From contig OY282560.1 of the NCBI GenBank assembly GCA_958295665.1, forward strand, positions 103,765,930 through 103,829,929: a DNA stretch of 64,000 nt, read 5' to 3'. Positions 43,001 to 52,949 of the stretch are shown in pieces. Source of the stretch: Tipula vernalis (taxonomy: Eukaryota > Arthropoda > Insecta > Diptera > Tipulidae). How positions within the stretch are numbered: position 1 is the first letter of the stretch; every line of letters starts with the position of its first letter. The notes beneath the pieces were generated by a model. That model worked only from the letters and a program-made list of their open reading frames with translations, had not been told where the DNA came from and did no database searches. The translations under genes were made by a program, and so were the position numbers.

Positions 43001-43829
43001 TTAACTATAAATTAACATCACAGCGGATAGCTCTTGTTGTGTGTTTACCACGAGTTTTTACTTTGAATAAAATACTATTATTTATTATTATTATTGAACA
43101 CTTTATTGAGTTTTTATTATAAAATGCAAAATGGACACGACTTGTTTATTTGATTACACTTCCGGATCTTCTGTGTGATCTTATAAAGAAACCGCATGTA
43201 TATAAACACTTTGACATGAAGTAAGTGCTACCAACTTAACATTATAAAATCTGAATGTAACCCAATACGCAACTTAACTGGAATTCGTTTACAATTCTTG
43301 ATAAAAATAACTTGTTGATAAATACAAAATACAATATTTCAATATTTCCCCTTAATTATCAACTAAGTTTTACTTTTGCCTTTAAAACTTTGCATTAATA
43401 TTTCCCCTTAACTTTAAATTTAGCCATAACACAAAAAAAATAATTTTACATAATCATCTAAGTTACTAAGTTAATAACAAATTCTTAAATTTAACAAATT
43501 TAGTTTTTCCTATGCCCGGTTTCACAAAAAAATATCCAACCCTTAGTTAAAAAATATTTCCTCCCTTTCATCTTTTATAAAATTACGTTTTGTTTCATAA
43601 TACAAATTCTATGCAAGTTGATTATATTTTATTTTGCCATAGAAATATTTAGGCTTCAGGTAAATAAATTTAGCTCGACGAAATTGGGCAGTTAAATATT
43701 TACCTCTCCAGTTAAAATGTCCATGTAAAAAAGGAAATACAATTAGCATGCGTTGAATTTGTGTTATGAAATAAATCGCAATTTAATAAAAGAAGAAAGG
43801 GAGGAAACATTATTTAACTAGAGATTACT
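43001..43829. other. non-coding 3' region of the copia element
   Basis: AT-rich sequence with a direct repeat of AATATTTCCCCTTAA (about 43340 and 43400). For a minus-strand copia element its 3' LTR would lie here, but I could not define LTR ends. Confidence 0.4.
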
Positions 43830-44277
43830 TCTTTTTTTTCTGAAATCGGGCACTAGTGATTTAGTTAAGATATCTACTGTTTGTATTTCAGATCTACAAT
43901 AATTAATTTTAATCAAACCAGCTTTAACACTTTTTCGTTAATAAAATGGTATTTGACATCTATATGTTTGCTTCTCTTGTAGTAACTATTCCGTTTTCAA
44001 TCAGCTTTATTGCACTTTGGTTTTCAATAAATAGATTCTCGTCTATCTGTTTATCATGAACTAGTTCTTCTATTAAATTTTTGAGGTATAATAATTCACA
44101 ACAGCATTCAGCAGCAGCAATGTATTCTGCTTTCGTACTTGAGAGTGCCACTATGTCTTGTTTTCTTGAACACCAGCTTATAGGACCACCACAAAAATAA
44201 ACCACGTACCCAGTAGTACTTTTTCGTGTATTTATAACTCCGGCAAAATCAGAATTGCAATATGCTATCAAGTCCAA
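43830..44277 (-). pseudogene. copia RNase H
   Basis: Reads LIAYCNSDFAGVINTRKSTTGYVVYF (catalytic Asp; usual form YxDADWAG), ISWCSRKQDIVALSSTKAEYIAAAECCCELLYL (catalytic Glu) and LFIENQSAIKLIEN (usual DNQSAI). After a frameshift it continues with KVKAGLIKINYCRSEIQTVD and ILTKSL near 43900-43850, the normal copia C-terminus. It follows the RT in another frame. Confidence 0.85.
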
Positions 44278-45250
44278 TGAACTTTCGTACTTGAATTTAA
44301 TTCCATCACTTGTTGTGTACCATTCAAATATCTGAAGATTCGTTTTACGTTTGACACATCTTGTGTATTAGGTTTGTCTAGATGTCGGCTTGGAAATCCT
44401 ACAGAAAATGCTAGGTCCGATCTAGTTTTGTTCACTAAATATAGAAGACTGTCTACTGCTTCTCGATAAGGGTAGTCTGCTTCAATATCAACTTCTGGAG
44501 TTTGTTCCTTATTTGGTAGAAGAGGTGTTTCCACTGTTTTTGATTCAATCATGCGAAATTTTGTCAAAATTTTATTTGAATAACCCTCTTGTGTTAATCT
44601 CAGCCCATCTGATGATTTTACAATTTCGATTCCAAGGAAGACGTCAGGATTTTTGCTTATTGTTATTTCAAACTGCGCTTTCAGCTGATCTAGAAGAACT
44701 TCCATTTCTCGTTGATCTTTTTCAATTAATAATCCGTCATCAACGTAAATAGCTAGAATAATTGATGAAGTTTTATTCTTAAACATACACCTTTCTGATT
44801 TGAATGATTCAAGTACAAGATTCATTAAAATTTTGGTGAACGTCGTATTCCAATTTAGTGGAGCTTGTTCCGTTCTGTAATTTACAGATTTTTTTCCGAT
44901 GTTATATCCTTTTGGCGGTTGCAAATAGATGTTTTCGTCAAGATGTACATATAGAAATGCTGATTTAACATCAAATTTCATGATTTTCATTCGTTGTTTC
45001 GAGGCTATAGCGAACAGTATTCTTAGAGAGCTTGAGTTTATTACAGGACTAAATGTATCTTCATAATTTACGCCATATTTTCATTCTATTCGTTCACATC
45101 CTCTTATGACTAATCTTGCTTTATGTTTTCCGTCTTCTTTGATTCTGAATATCCAACGACTGCTTCGCGATTGACGAGTGTCCATGTTTGGTTGTCGTTT
45201 AGAGCTTTTTTTCTTCTTCTATGGCTTCTCTCCAATACGTAGTATTCAAA
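44268..45250 (-). pseudogene. copia reverse transcriptase
   Basis: The upstream broken part reads RWIFRIKEDGKHKARLVIRG and YEDTFSPVINSSSLRILFAI (about 45170-45000). The open frame 44990-44268 reads KIMKFDVKSAFLYVHLDENIYLQPP, ILAIYVDDGLLI (catalytic YVDD), VFLGIEI, LTQEGYSNKILTKF and SDLAFSVGFPSRHLDKP. The region between QPPKGY and LNWNTTFTKIL appears shortened compared with usual copia RT. An in-frame TGA interrupts the N-terminal part. Confidence 0.85.
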
Positions 45251-45457
45251 TTTTTCAGGTATTTTTTTTACTTCTTTCACTTCGTCGAGATTCTGTTATT
45301 TCTGTTGACTGTACTTCATCTTGAGTTGAAGTTTGATTGTTGAGTTCTTAATGAGTTTCATTCTCTTCTTTGATTTCATTAACTTCTTTGACTGAGTCAT
45401 TTTTGTCTTTTGTTTGATAAAGACTAATTTTTGATTTCATACCTTGACAATCGAAAA

Positions 45458-45886
45458 TTACATCCCTTGTCTACATGAATTTTTTGGATAACCCACGAAT
45501 ATGCACTTTCGACTATGATCATCAAGTTTTCTTAGATGTCCTTGATTTTTGGTATATGCGGTAATACCAAAAATTTGAAGCCTGGATAGGTCAGGTACTC
45601 TATTAAACCACGACTGTACAGGGGTGACATCCATGTTTCTTGTAGGACTTCTGTTTAAGACATACGCTGCTGTACGCACTGCTTCTCTCCACATGTTTTT
45701 ATCTAACGTAGATTCATTTAGAAGAGCTCTTGATTTTTCCATGAGAGTTCTATTGAGTCTCTCTGCCTTGCCATTACGTTGAGGGGTGTGTGGCGTTGTG
45801 AAGTCCAAAATTATTCCTTTTTGGCTGCACCAATTTTTGATATTATTACTAGTGTACTCTCCTCCTGAGTCACATCTCTTTAACAT
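45458..45886 (-). pseudogene. copia integrase, C-terminal half of core
   Basis: Reads RCDSGGEYTSNNIKNWC (the second catalytic Asp of the DD35E core, as in DxGGEY), HTPQRNGKAERLNRTLMEKS with the catalytic Glu, MWREAVRTAAYVLNRSPT and FVGYPKNSC. The first catalytic Asp and the zinc-binding HHCC region are absent: the frame starts at 45886, where unrelated sequence follows. Confidence 0.85.
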
Positions 45887-45890
45887 AATT

Positions 45891-46051
45891 TTTGATTACA
45901 TTTGCTGTTTCTCCTTTATTGTTTACTAAATACAGTATCGTAAAAGTTTTAGCGGACATAAGGATGAAAACGTGGCGGCTTTTATCGATTCAATTAACAT
46001 GTATAATATTGTGTAAATATCTCTGAAAGCAACGCATTAGGAGGGTTACCT
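45891..46051. other. junction between copia and gypsy remnants
   Basis: A short spacer with no recognised content. Confidence 0.4.
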
Positions 46052-46866
46052 ATGCTTCTTCAGGGACGTGCGGCATCATGGTACCAGGGTATTAAGCATA
46101 CTGTGACTACATATGAAGGTGCACTCGACTTTCTCCAAGCTGCGTTTGGACAAACCAAACCGCCACATAAAGTGTATCAGGAGATTTTTTCAATGAAAAT
46201 GGAAAAAGGTATAGATAATTTTATTACGAGAATACGTTCGTTATATTCACAGATCCCTGCTGGAGACCTGTCCGAAAAGGTGCAAATCATGACATGATTT
46301 ATGGAAATTTATCGAGAAAGGTTAGAGAAAACATCAGGAGAAGTGAAATAAAAACATTTGACGAGCTAATTGAGAGGGCGCATCAGATCGAAGAGTTTGT
46401 TGATGAAAACACTAACCAATCGTACAGGAAGGTAGAGCAAGACGGTAAGAGAAAGTTTTGTAATTATTGTAAGGTCTCGGGACATGTGATTGATTTTTGT
46501 GAAAAAAAAACTACGCAGACGGAGGTTCGCGATAATGGTCATTTCAAAAATTCTTTTGCTTCAAAATCGGAAATTTCTGACACTAAATTAAATTCAACGC
46601 AGCGACAAACGTATGAGGTTTCATGTTATTCCTGCGGTCATAAAGAGGTGATCAAATCGAACTGTCCTAGTTGCAATTCTAAACCAGTACCGCGTATGTC
46701 ATTATCATATATGGAATTTGATACGGTTAACGAAATAGATCAGGGTTCTAGACCAATTTTAAAAATAAATGTGTTTAATTCTGCGGAATTAGGGGTGGTG
46801 GATACGGCTGCTAAACGTAGTGTTGCTAGCAGTTCACTTTACAATCTGCTTAATGAAAAAAGTTAA
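46052..46866 (+). pseudogene. Ty3/gypsy-type gag with zinc knuckles and start of protease
   Basis: Two frames, 46052-46297 and 46294-46866, overlap by four bases. The first holds a capsid-like segment (LLQGRAASWYQGIKHTV, FGQTKPPHKVYQEIFSMKM, FITRIRSLYSQIP), as in retrotransposon gag. The second holds RENIRRSEIKTFDELIERAHQIEE, a knuckle CNYCKVSGHVIDFC and a second C-rich unit CYSCGHKEVIKSNCPSC. It then reads ILKINVFNSAELGVVDTAAKRSVAS, which has the position of the aspartic protease active site with DTAA instead of DTGA. The frame change suggests a lesion. No LTR or pol follows in this orientation. Confidence 0.75.
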
Positions 46867-46869
46867 GTT

Positions 46870-47350
46870 TTGAAAATGTTGTTCACATTCTTCTTCATCA
46901 GTAGAATGTTATCTCGGTGGATGTACATAGTTTCTTCTTCTTCAACTGTACTTTCCTTTGGTGTGATTTCTACGGATTAACGGCTCAACCTTGTCCGTCG
47001 GGTAATTGGTTGTTGATTGTTTATTTTTATTATATCCGGTAATACTATATCGGCATAGTAATCTGCACCAATAAGTAAGTCTATCGGTGAAGACGTATGG
47101 AAGTTTGGATCGGTCAACGAAGGTAGATATTTTTAAGTCGTCAGCGTAATTCACTACGGAAGCTTCTATTTCCAGGTTATACCTCGATTGAAATTAAGGC
47201 ATAATTGATAGTTTAGCAGTTGCTACACGTTTTTGTTTGTAGTCTGTTTGTTGCGTTTGAAGTGATAAACGTGGCTTGTGAGCAAGGATCTATAATGGCA
47301 CATAGATAACAATCTTGCCCAGTCTTAGTTTTTACCCTTACTAATGCGGT
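46870..47350 (-). pseudogene. BEL/Pao protease region remnant
   Basis: Minus-strand frames read IIDPCSQATFITSNA (about 47300-47255; BEL/Pao proteases have LLDxGSQxSFI, so Gly is replaced) and LPSLTDPNFHTSSPIDLLIG then ADYYADIVLP (about 47125-47030). That is the conserved DLLIGADxY segment that follows the protease. One or more stops and a frameshift are present. It abuts the gypsy gag of opposite orientation at 46866. Confidence 0.75.
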
Positions 47351-47489
47351 TGGTAAGAGAATGTACACGTAATTTGAACTAGTGTGTAATGTAGTAATGC
47401 TGTTGTTTGCTGCTCAGGGTTTGTTTATAAAAACTTACTATTAAGCAGCATTTAAAAGTGAATTTAAACTCGAAATTTATTAAAAATAA

Positions 47490-47635
47490 TTCAGAATAAA
47501 CTTAATCACTAAAAGTGTAGTTTCTAATTCTCCATCTAATTAAACCCCACCAGCGGTAACTTAATTATAGATAATTTCGCTAATCAAGCAAACGCTTAGC
47601 CTTATAACCTAAACACAATATTTGTTAGATTAACA
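47490..47635 (+). repeat. LTR 3' end of a gypsy-type element
   Basis: The sequence shared with the arms at 40680-40760 and 42080-42175 (CAGAATAAACTTAATCA, GCAAACGCTTAGCCTTA, CACAATATTTGTTAGATTAACA) ends in AACA at 47635, directly before a primer-binding site. It is therefore the 3' part of a 5' LTR. The LTR start was not identified. Confidence 0.7.
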
Positions 47636-47636
47636 T

Positions 47637-47654
47637 TGGTCCTTTGAGCCGGAT
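47637..47654 (+). promoter_or_regulatory. primer-binding site matching tRNA-Tyr 3' end
   Basis: TGGTCCTTTGAGCCGGAT starts two bases after the LTR end. It is complementary to a tRNA 3' terminus reading ATCCGGCTCAAAGGACCA. Insect tRNA-Tyr ends in ...CCGGCTCGAAGGACCA, so there is one mismatch. The ATG of a gag frame follows at 47655. The tRNA assignment is from memory of tRNA sequences. Confidence 0.7.
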
Positions 47655-49300
47655 ATGAATCAGCGACCAATGGAAACAGCAGTCCAACGAATCACCGCGA
47701 TTCTCGGTAGTCAGAGATTTATTGGATCGCATCGAAAAATTCGCGTTTGATTCTTCCAAAAACAATGTTACATTCGAGATACCAGAGTACCTTTGAAGAT
47801 GAAGCCAAACCTCTTCCAGACACAACAAAAGTCGAACTATTAATGCAAAAGCTATCATAACTCAACTACCAGAAGTTCTCAAATACAATCGTACCAAACT
47901 TGCCTATGCATTTAACGTTGGAGACTGCAGCCAAAGATCTCAAACGAATTTTCGAACAGAAGGAGTCACTCTAAATTTAGAAAGGAAAGGGGTGAAGATG
48001 TTAAAAGCTATATGGAGCCCGGGTTATGCGCGGATGTGTTAGATTTGAGATCAGAAAATGTAGCGAGGAAGATCTGAAGTAGATTAGAAAAATGCTGCAA
48101 TTCTCAAGAAGCTGCTCGACATCACATTACACATATTACGAGGCAGCCGACGATCCATAAACATCGCCCAAGTTGAACCTCAATGCACTGGTCAGCACAT
48201 GCGAGCATATGCGAGCTGCAGAAAAAGAGAAGATTATGGTCGAGCATCAGGAAATGGCCAAACAAGAAGTCCTGGGAATACGACAAGTATCGCAGCAAAA
48301 TATATCTGCAGAGCAGAAAGAGCGTATCATATAAAAACGGCTCCGCGTAAAATGATCCGCGTCGTCGAAGCAATGCGATCAGCATTATACAGCAAAATTC
48401 AACCAAAAAGTTCGTCATTGCAACTGTTGACGGAACGAAGGTTAAGCTGCAGCATGACAGTGGTTCAGATTTGACGATCATATCTCAAGCGAACTGGGTG
48501 AAAGTCGGCGAACCCAAGCTTGAGGCGCCACAATGGAACCACCGTAAACGCTTCCGGCAAACCTATAAGAATCCTGGGATATTTTGACGCAACTTTGAAG
48601 ATAGGCAAACACGAAGCTATTGGAATCATCTACGTTTCACCTTCATTGCTAAACCTTTTCGGCAACGAATGGATGACAAAACTGAAATTGTGGGATGCAC
48701 CACACCAGCGGTCCACGCACTCTCGTAAATGAGATACAAGCAAAATTCCATTTCTGTGAGGTAGAACTTATTCGCCTACAGTGCCAAGGCGTCATCATAC
48801 TAATCAGCTATGCAGACTATGCAGCACTGATCATGGTCGTAAAAAAGAAGGATGGCCGCATATGAATCACCGCTGACTACTCCGCAGGTCCCAATGACGC
48901 ACTCAGACAATACAGCTTTCACCGTCATCGACATGTTTGATGCCTTCTTCCAAGAAGTTGATGCCGATTAACACACACTGCGGCCAGTTTGAGGTGAACC
49001 ATTTGCAACCGGGGGTTAAAACGGCTCCCGGTATTTTTCAACAATTGATGGACACCGTGACAGGCGGTATAGAGGGAGCGCTATTTTGGATCGATGACTC
49101 ATGCAGTAGCTCGATTACGACATCAAGAAGCCTGTCATGCACGTGGAATGATTTTTCACGAAGGGGGAAAAATTACACACTGGTCCAACGAAAAATCTTA
49201 CCCCTGCACCGGAACTCGAAACAGCACCAGAAGCGGAGCCATCGCAACTCCGCCGATCCGGGCGGGCAACAGTTGGAAATAGGACGACGCGGTTTGTAGA
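47655..49300 (+). pseudogene. Ty3/gypsy gag-protease-RT remnant
   Basis: Starts with ATG at 47655 (MNQRPMETAVQRI...). After a frameshift it reads DLLDRIEKFAFDSSKNNVTFEI, a gag motif of one gypsy lineage. The protease VKLQHDSGSDLTIISQANW is at about 48441-48495 (active site DSGSD), followed by KPIRILGYFDATL and LFGNEWMTKLKLWDAP (about 48550-48700). RT fragments are INTHCGQFEVNHLQPGVKTAPGIFQQLMDTVTGG and FWIDDS, a damaged FxDD (about 48964-49100). Large parts of gag and RT are missing and frames are broken. Confidence 0.8.
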
Positions 49301-49700
49301 TTATGAGTTAGCGCCGGCCTCCACTCTAAACGGGGAGAACTGTGAGTAACAGTAATTCAACGAAACCGACTAATAGACAGAATTCTATTTATTTAATTAT
49401 ATGATTTTAATATGTTCCGAAGAGCGTAAAGTAAAATTAGCGTACACAGAAATAGAGCTGTGTGAATATATACAGCTCTATTTCTGTATACGCACAAGAA
49501 GAAAAATTGTAAGAGAATTCATCTGTTTTAGTATGATTCGCTAGTACTTAACGCACAGCACATTCTGTTTATATAGAATGTAAATTGTGGTATAATCAGT
49601 CCAGTCGCCGCGGCCTGATGAGAAGATTGATTTTTTCATAATCATAAGCTCATTAGTTCGAAACTGGATTGAATTCTCCTACATTCTTCGGAATATATTA
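49301..49700. other. non-coding, with a strong hairpin
   Basis: No gene was recognised. The hairpin at 49441-49492 is listed separately. The rest may belong to an LTR region of the neighbouring gypsy remnant. Confidence 0.4.
49441..49492. repeat. near-perfect 21-bp hairpin with 10-base loop
   Basis: CGTACACAGAAATAGAGCTGT (stem, given here as CGTACACAGA then AATAGAGCTGT) at 49441-49461 pairs with 49472-49492 with a single mismatch. The loop is about GTGAATATAT. Confidence 0.85.
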
Positions 49701-49713
49701 AAGTCATATAATA
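49701..49713. repeat. target-site duplication of LINE derivative (left)
   Basis: AAGTCATATAATA, repeated exactly at 50443-50455. Confidence 0.85.
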
Positions 49714-50442
49714 TTATTATTATTATTGGGGAGGCCATGCGGGCGATCAGCCACTTCGCACTGCGACCTAAAAGATCTATTGTGCTGGCCCCTGCTTAAT
49801 TATCCGTCCAGTCAATATTCAGGTTCTTAATGAACCTGACGATACTGCCTCCCGGTACGTGATACATACTATCTGGGCTTATTGCTCTCCCTCCTAGATG
49901 TTTACTACAGCATGTAGTTCCGCTAGAAAGACGGTAGCATTGGAGCTCAAGGACCTCGAGAAGGTTGTCCCACTCTCGTATATTCCTACTCCTGTCCCGT
50001 ATTCCGTTTGATTTTACTCTTACGAGTTGCTCGGAATTGCAAATCACCTGTAGGTCACCCAGCTTTACTACAGGAAGGCTAAATAAAACTGGAGGGTGCC
50101 TGGTATCCAGAGTCTGCATATTTTGGTCTGATTAACCTATCAGCCATTCATCTTTCGGCATATGCTGTTCCACCTTAGATTAGGGTTTTTTGTCAAGGTT
50201 TTCTCCTTTAGCGCCGTACTTTAGCCTGTGCCAAATTACCAGTGGTTGCCACGAGTAGGCAGTACGTACACTTGCGAATTGTGAACAGGTTACCCCTTAC
50301 ACAATTGTACCCATCACGCAGCTGCCTAATGACAAGACCAGAACAGCTCACGTGATGCGCACCCTACTGGAAGGTTACGGAGCTGGTAGATTAATCTACT
50401 CAACTTTAGTCCCCCCCCCCCTCCAATAGTCGCCAAACCACC
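49714..50442 (-). mobile_element. 0.73-kb LINE-derived non-autonomous element
   Basis: Read on the minus strand, it starts TGGTTTGGCGACTATTGGAG with a G10 run and CCAGCTCCGTAACCTTCCAG, like the 5' UTR of the LINE at 26071-26460. It ends with a segment matching the 3' terminus of the same LINE: SIVRFIKNLNIDW against LVAFIKDLDLHFT, then CACAATAGATCTT in the 3' UTR. Its tail is (AAT)n. A 13-bp target-site duplication flanks the whole. Nearly all of ORF1 and ORF2 is absent. A 107-codon frame (50119-49796) bridges the two parts. The tail differs from the poly(A) of the related LINE. Confidence 0.8.
49796..50119 (-). CDS. bridging ORF of the LINE-derived element
   Basis: A 107-codon minus frame: RHPPVLFSLPVVKLGD, VRVKSNGIRDRSRNIREWDN, HLGGRAISPDSMYHVPGG and SIVRFIKNLNIDWTDN, then stop. 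The last 15 residues match the extreme C-terminus of ORF2 in the LINE at 26071-30859. The upstream part is not recognised. The listed first codon is within CAGACTCTGG and may not be a real start. It could be a chance frame in an element that does not need protein, or a small retained protein. Confidence 0.3.
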   Translation of the reverse strand: MQTLDTRHPPVLFSLPVVKLGDLQVICNSEQLVRVKSNGIRDRSRNIREWDNLLEVLELQCYRLSSGTTCCSKHLGGRAISPDSMYHVPGGSIVRFIKNLNIDWTDN

Positions 50443-50455
50443 AAGTCATATAATA
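50443..50455. repeat. target-site duplication of LINE derivative (right)
   Basis: AAGTCATATAATA, identical to 49701-49713. Confidence 0.85.
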
Positions 50456-50456
50456 G

Positions 50457-50800
50457 TAGGTCGTGAAAGAAAAACAAAACGTCAAGAGGAGTTTAGATGC
50501 AAAAGGTCACGCTCGTATATTCATGAACGGGAAAAATTGAAGATTAAAGTGTTTACTTCCGTATTCGTTCCCTATCAGCAGAAGTATTCACAATAAGTGT
50601 TTAACAAAATTTCATAATCGTCAGGTTATCGAAAACGTGAACAGCAAGAATGAAAAAATATTCGCGAATTACATAATACCAATATGATCTATAAAGAACA
50701 TAAGAGGAGTTACAGGCAACGGACGAGCAACGAAAGCTTTTACGAGGTTGAAGGAAATACCGTTGGTAGATCGGACGGTTAAATAAAAGGAGACGTTTGC
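50457..50800. repeat. third copy of the LTR-related repeat
   Basis: AAAACGTCAAGAGGAGTTTA, TATTCATGAACGGGAAAAAT, GTGTTTACTTCCGTATTCGT and AGAAGTA follow the order of the left arm at 40420-40530. Similarity fades after about 50600. It supports the view that the arms at 40-43 kb derive from an LTR-element family. Confidence 0.65.
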
Positions 50801-50807
50801 TTGGGCT

Positions 50808-52379
50808 ATGATTGTTATTGGCGATAAACAGGGTGGTTTCTCTGGGAGCTCTCAGCCCAAAAGGCAGAGATCTCAGGCGGAATCACCTAAAGATGCAAAG
50901 AGGACAAGGTTGCAGGAAACTATAACCAACCTTTTAGCGAGCTTCTTGAGAGTGCAGGCTGCGACCTTCCTAAAGGTAATTCGAGAGAATCCGAATCCTG
51001 CTCCGAATTGTAGGGATGGAGAATGGCACAGAAACCATATCAAATTGACAGCTTCCGCCAACCAAATGTCGCGCTTTCTCGATAGGAAAGCAGTAGCAAG
51101 TCTGGATGAGGTTTGACCCATTACCTGCCTGGTGGCGATGGAACGTTCGTGGTTGAGAATACGTCCGAAGAGGGTATTGAACCACTCTTGTTTGATTCCG
51201 AGAAGTCAAGATTCTTGAGGACACTATGTGGACTCCCACTGCAAGGCAGCCTCGGCTGCTCAGCTTCTAAAATAATCAAGCTGATGGTTTGGTATTGTTC
51301 TGATCCAGGAGCCATAAGCCTTTGGAGACCGGGCTCTGGGACTCAAGGTCCCAAACTATAAAATGATGTTTGCCAAGAAGGAAGGCAAGATTTATTCTTA
51401 CATTCTCGCTAAAACTAATCTAAACTTGTTTGTGCTGGCATTGAGGTTGGTAGTTTAAATCACTGGCTTGTAAAGGTGGAGCCTTGTCCTCCCTTCTTTG
51501 AAACATGGTCATAAATGGCCTATTACTGGATTTGGAGGGGTAAGGTTTTAGGGTGGTTGCATATGCGGATTACATTGCTGTTGGTGTCTTTGGTGGACTA
51601 AATATTAATCCACGTAAAACTAAGGTGATTCTCTTCTCTAGGAAATACAAACTTCCTCATATTGATCGTCTTACCTTAAATGATATTACCTTAACCTTTG
51701 ACTGATAAAGCGAAACCTGGGTATTGTTTTGGACAGCTAACTTGGCTGGAAGCCTAATATTTTACGAAGGGTAAAGAAAGCTACTATAGCTATCCTCCTG
51801 TAAAAACGCTATTGAAAAAAATGGGTGTGCTTCTACTCAGGCATTGGACGTTCTTTTTCATCTCATACCCCTAGATATTCTAGGCATTGAAATGGCAGCG
51901 AGCGCAGCTAAAAGGCTCAAACCCATTTCTATGTGAACCTGTAGTAATACAGGACAATAATCCATTTTGTGTAACAGAGACATCTCTGGTACCACCGATT
52001 ACATGATTCCATTACCGTTGGGTTGGTTGTGGTTTTTTCTGTGAGAAAGTAAGTGAACCTCTCATTTCGTTTCCCCGACTATTGCACCATTTTTCGGGCT
52101 GAATTAATCGCGATTATGGAGGCCGTGGATTATTTAAGGTATAATGTAGTATCTGTAAGGGATATTCGCATTTTTACGAATAGTCAGGCTACTATTAAAA
52201 CCCTAACGAGCTTATTTCCTTACGTCAAAGGTAGCCCAGAGTTTCTCTCATCTCTTAACGAGAACGCAGATCAGTACAATGTCTACTTAACGTGGGTTCC
52301 AGAGCATTTCAGTGTTGCGGGGAATGAAAAGGCAGATGAACTCGCTCAGCAGGGTGCCTCACTTCACCAAGTAAGGTAA
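50808..52379 (+). pseudogene. internally deleted LOA-like LINE remnant
   Basis: Pieces occur in the order of ORF1-ORF2. ORF1: QAESPKDAKRTRLQE and FLKVIRENPNPAPNCRDGEWHRNHIKLTASANQ (about 50870-51070; matches 58200-58300). RT end: INPRKTKVILFSRKYKLPHIDRLTLN (about 51605-51690). RNase H: FPDYCTIFRAELIAIMEAVDYL, IFTNSQATIKTL (usually TDSQ) and LTWVPEHFSVAGNEKADELAQQG (about 52068-52365). About 2.8 kb present in the copy at 57310-61890 is lost. No target-site duplication was seen. Confidence 0.75.
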
Positions 52380-52429
52380 ATGTTGAAATTCCGCTCAAGA
52401 TTCAATAACGAAAAGTCCCTGTTGCCTTC

Positions 52430-52945
52430 TGGAATACTTTTCACTATTAGATACCCATTTTTGTAACTAGAAACCTCCTTTACTTAAAATCGCGATTGGG
52501 CAAAGTGTGACTGTTTCTTCTATGCTTTCAGCTCCATACATTAGATCATCAACATAAAAGTCGTTATTGATCACTTCAGCTGCCTTGAGATAGATAAGTT
52601 ACATTAATGTTTGCATACCTAAGTATAGAACATAAGCCGTTCCTTGTGTTACAGTGCTTAACTGGTAAATATTAAGCGTAGCTAAGGGAATGAATCAATA
52701 TTAATTGGGTTCACCCAGATTTGGTGAAACATTTTTTCTACATCTACCGTGGAAATTAAACTACACCGTTATTAACCAAACTTAACTGCACTGTAGGACC
52801 CACTGCTAACTCATCATTTAACGAAATTCCATTTGACGTTTTCGCTGACCCATATGCTACTCTCATCTTGGTAGTTGATGTAGTAACACTTTAATCTGCT
52901 CACCCTGTAACGGAGGCCAGAAAACTTATATGGCATTATTAGCGT
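52430..52945 (-). pseudogene. BEL/Pao reverse transcriptase remnant
   Basis: Minus-strand frames read VGPTVQLSLVNNG (about 52815-52770), TVTQGTAYVLYLGMQTLM (about 52660-52600) and FYVDDLMYGAESIEET, catalytic YVDD (about 52565-52515). CPIAILSKGGF.LQKWVSN lies at about 52505-52440. This is the BEL/Pao RT palm with several stops. It is adjacent to, but a different family from, the gypsy remnant beginning at 52950. Confidence 0.75.
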
Positions 52946-52949
52946 TTTT

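Larger units (their letters stand above)
43830..45890 (-). mobile_element. Ty1/copia retrotransposon remnant
   Basis: On the minus strand the order integrase, reverse transcriptase, RNase H is that of Ty1/copia elements. The 5' part (gag, protease, integrase core start) is missing beyond 45890 and no LTR pair was found. Reading frames are broken at about 44270, 45010-45250 and 45460. Confidence 0.85.

Noticed and set aside
48122..48481. Minus-strand frame of 119 codons
   Set aside because: It is antisense to the gypsy gag/protease remnant, whose DSGSD active site is on the plus strand.
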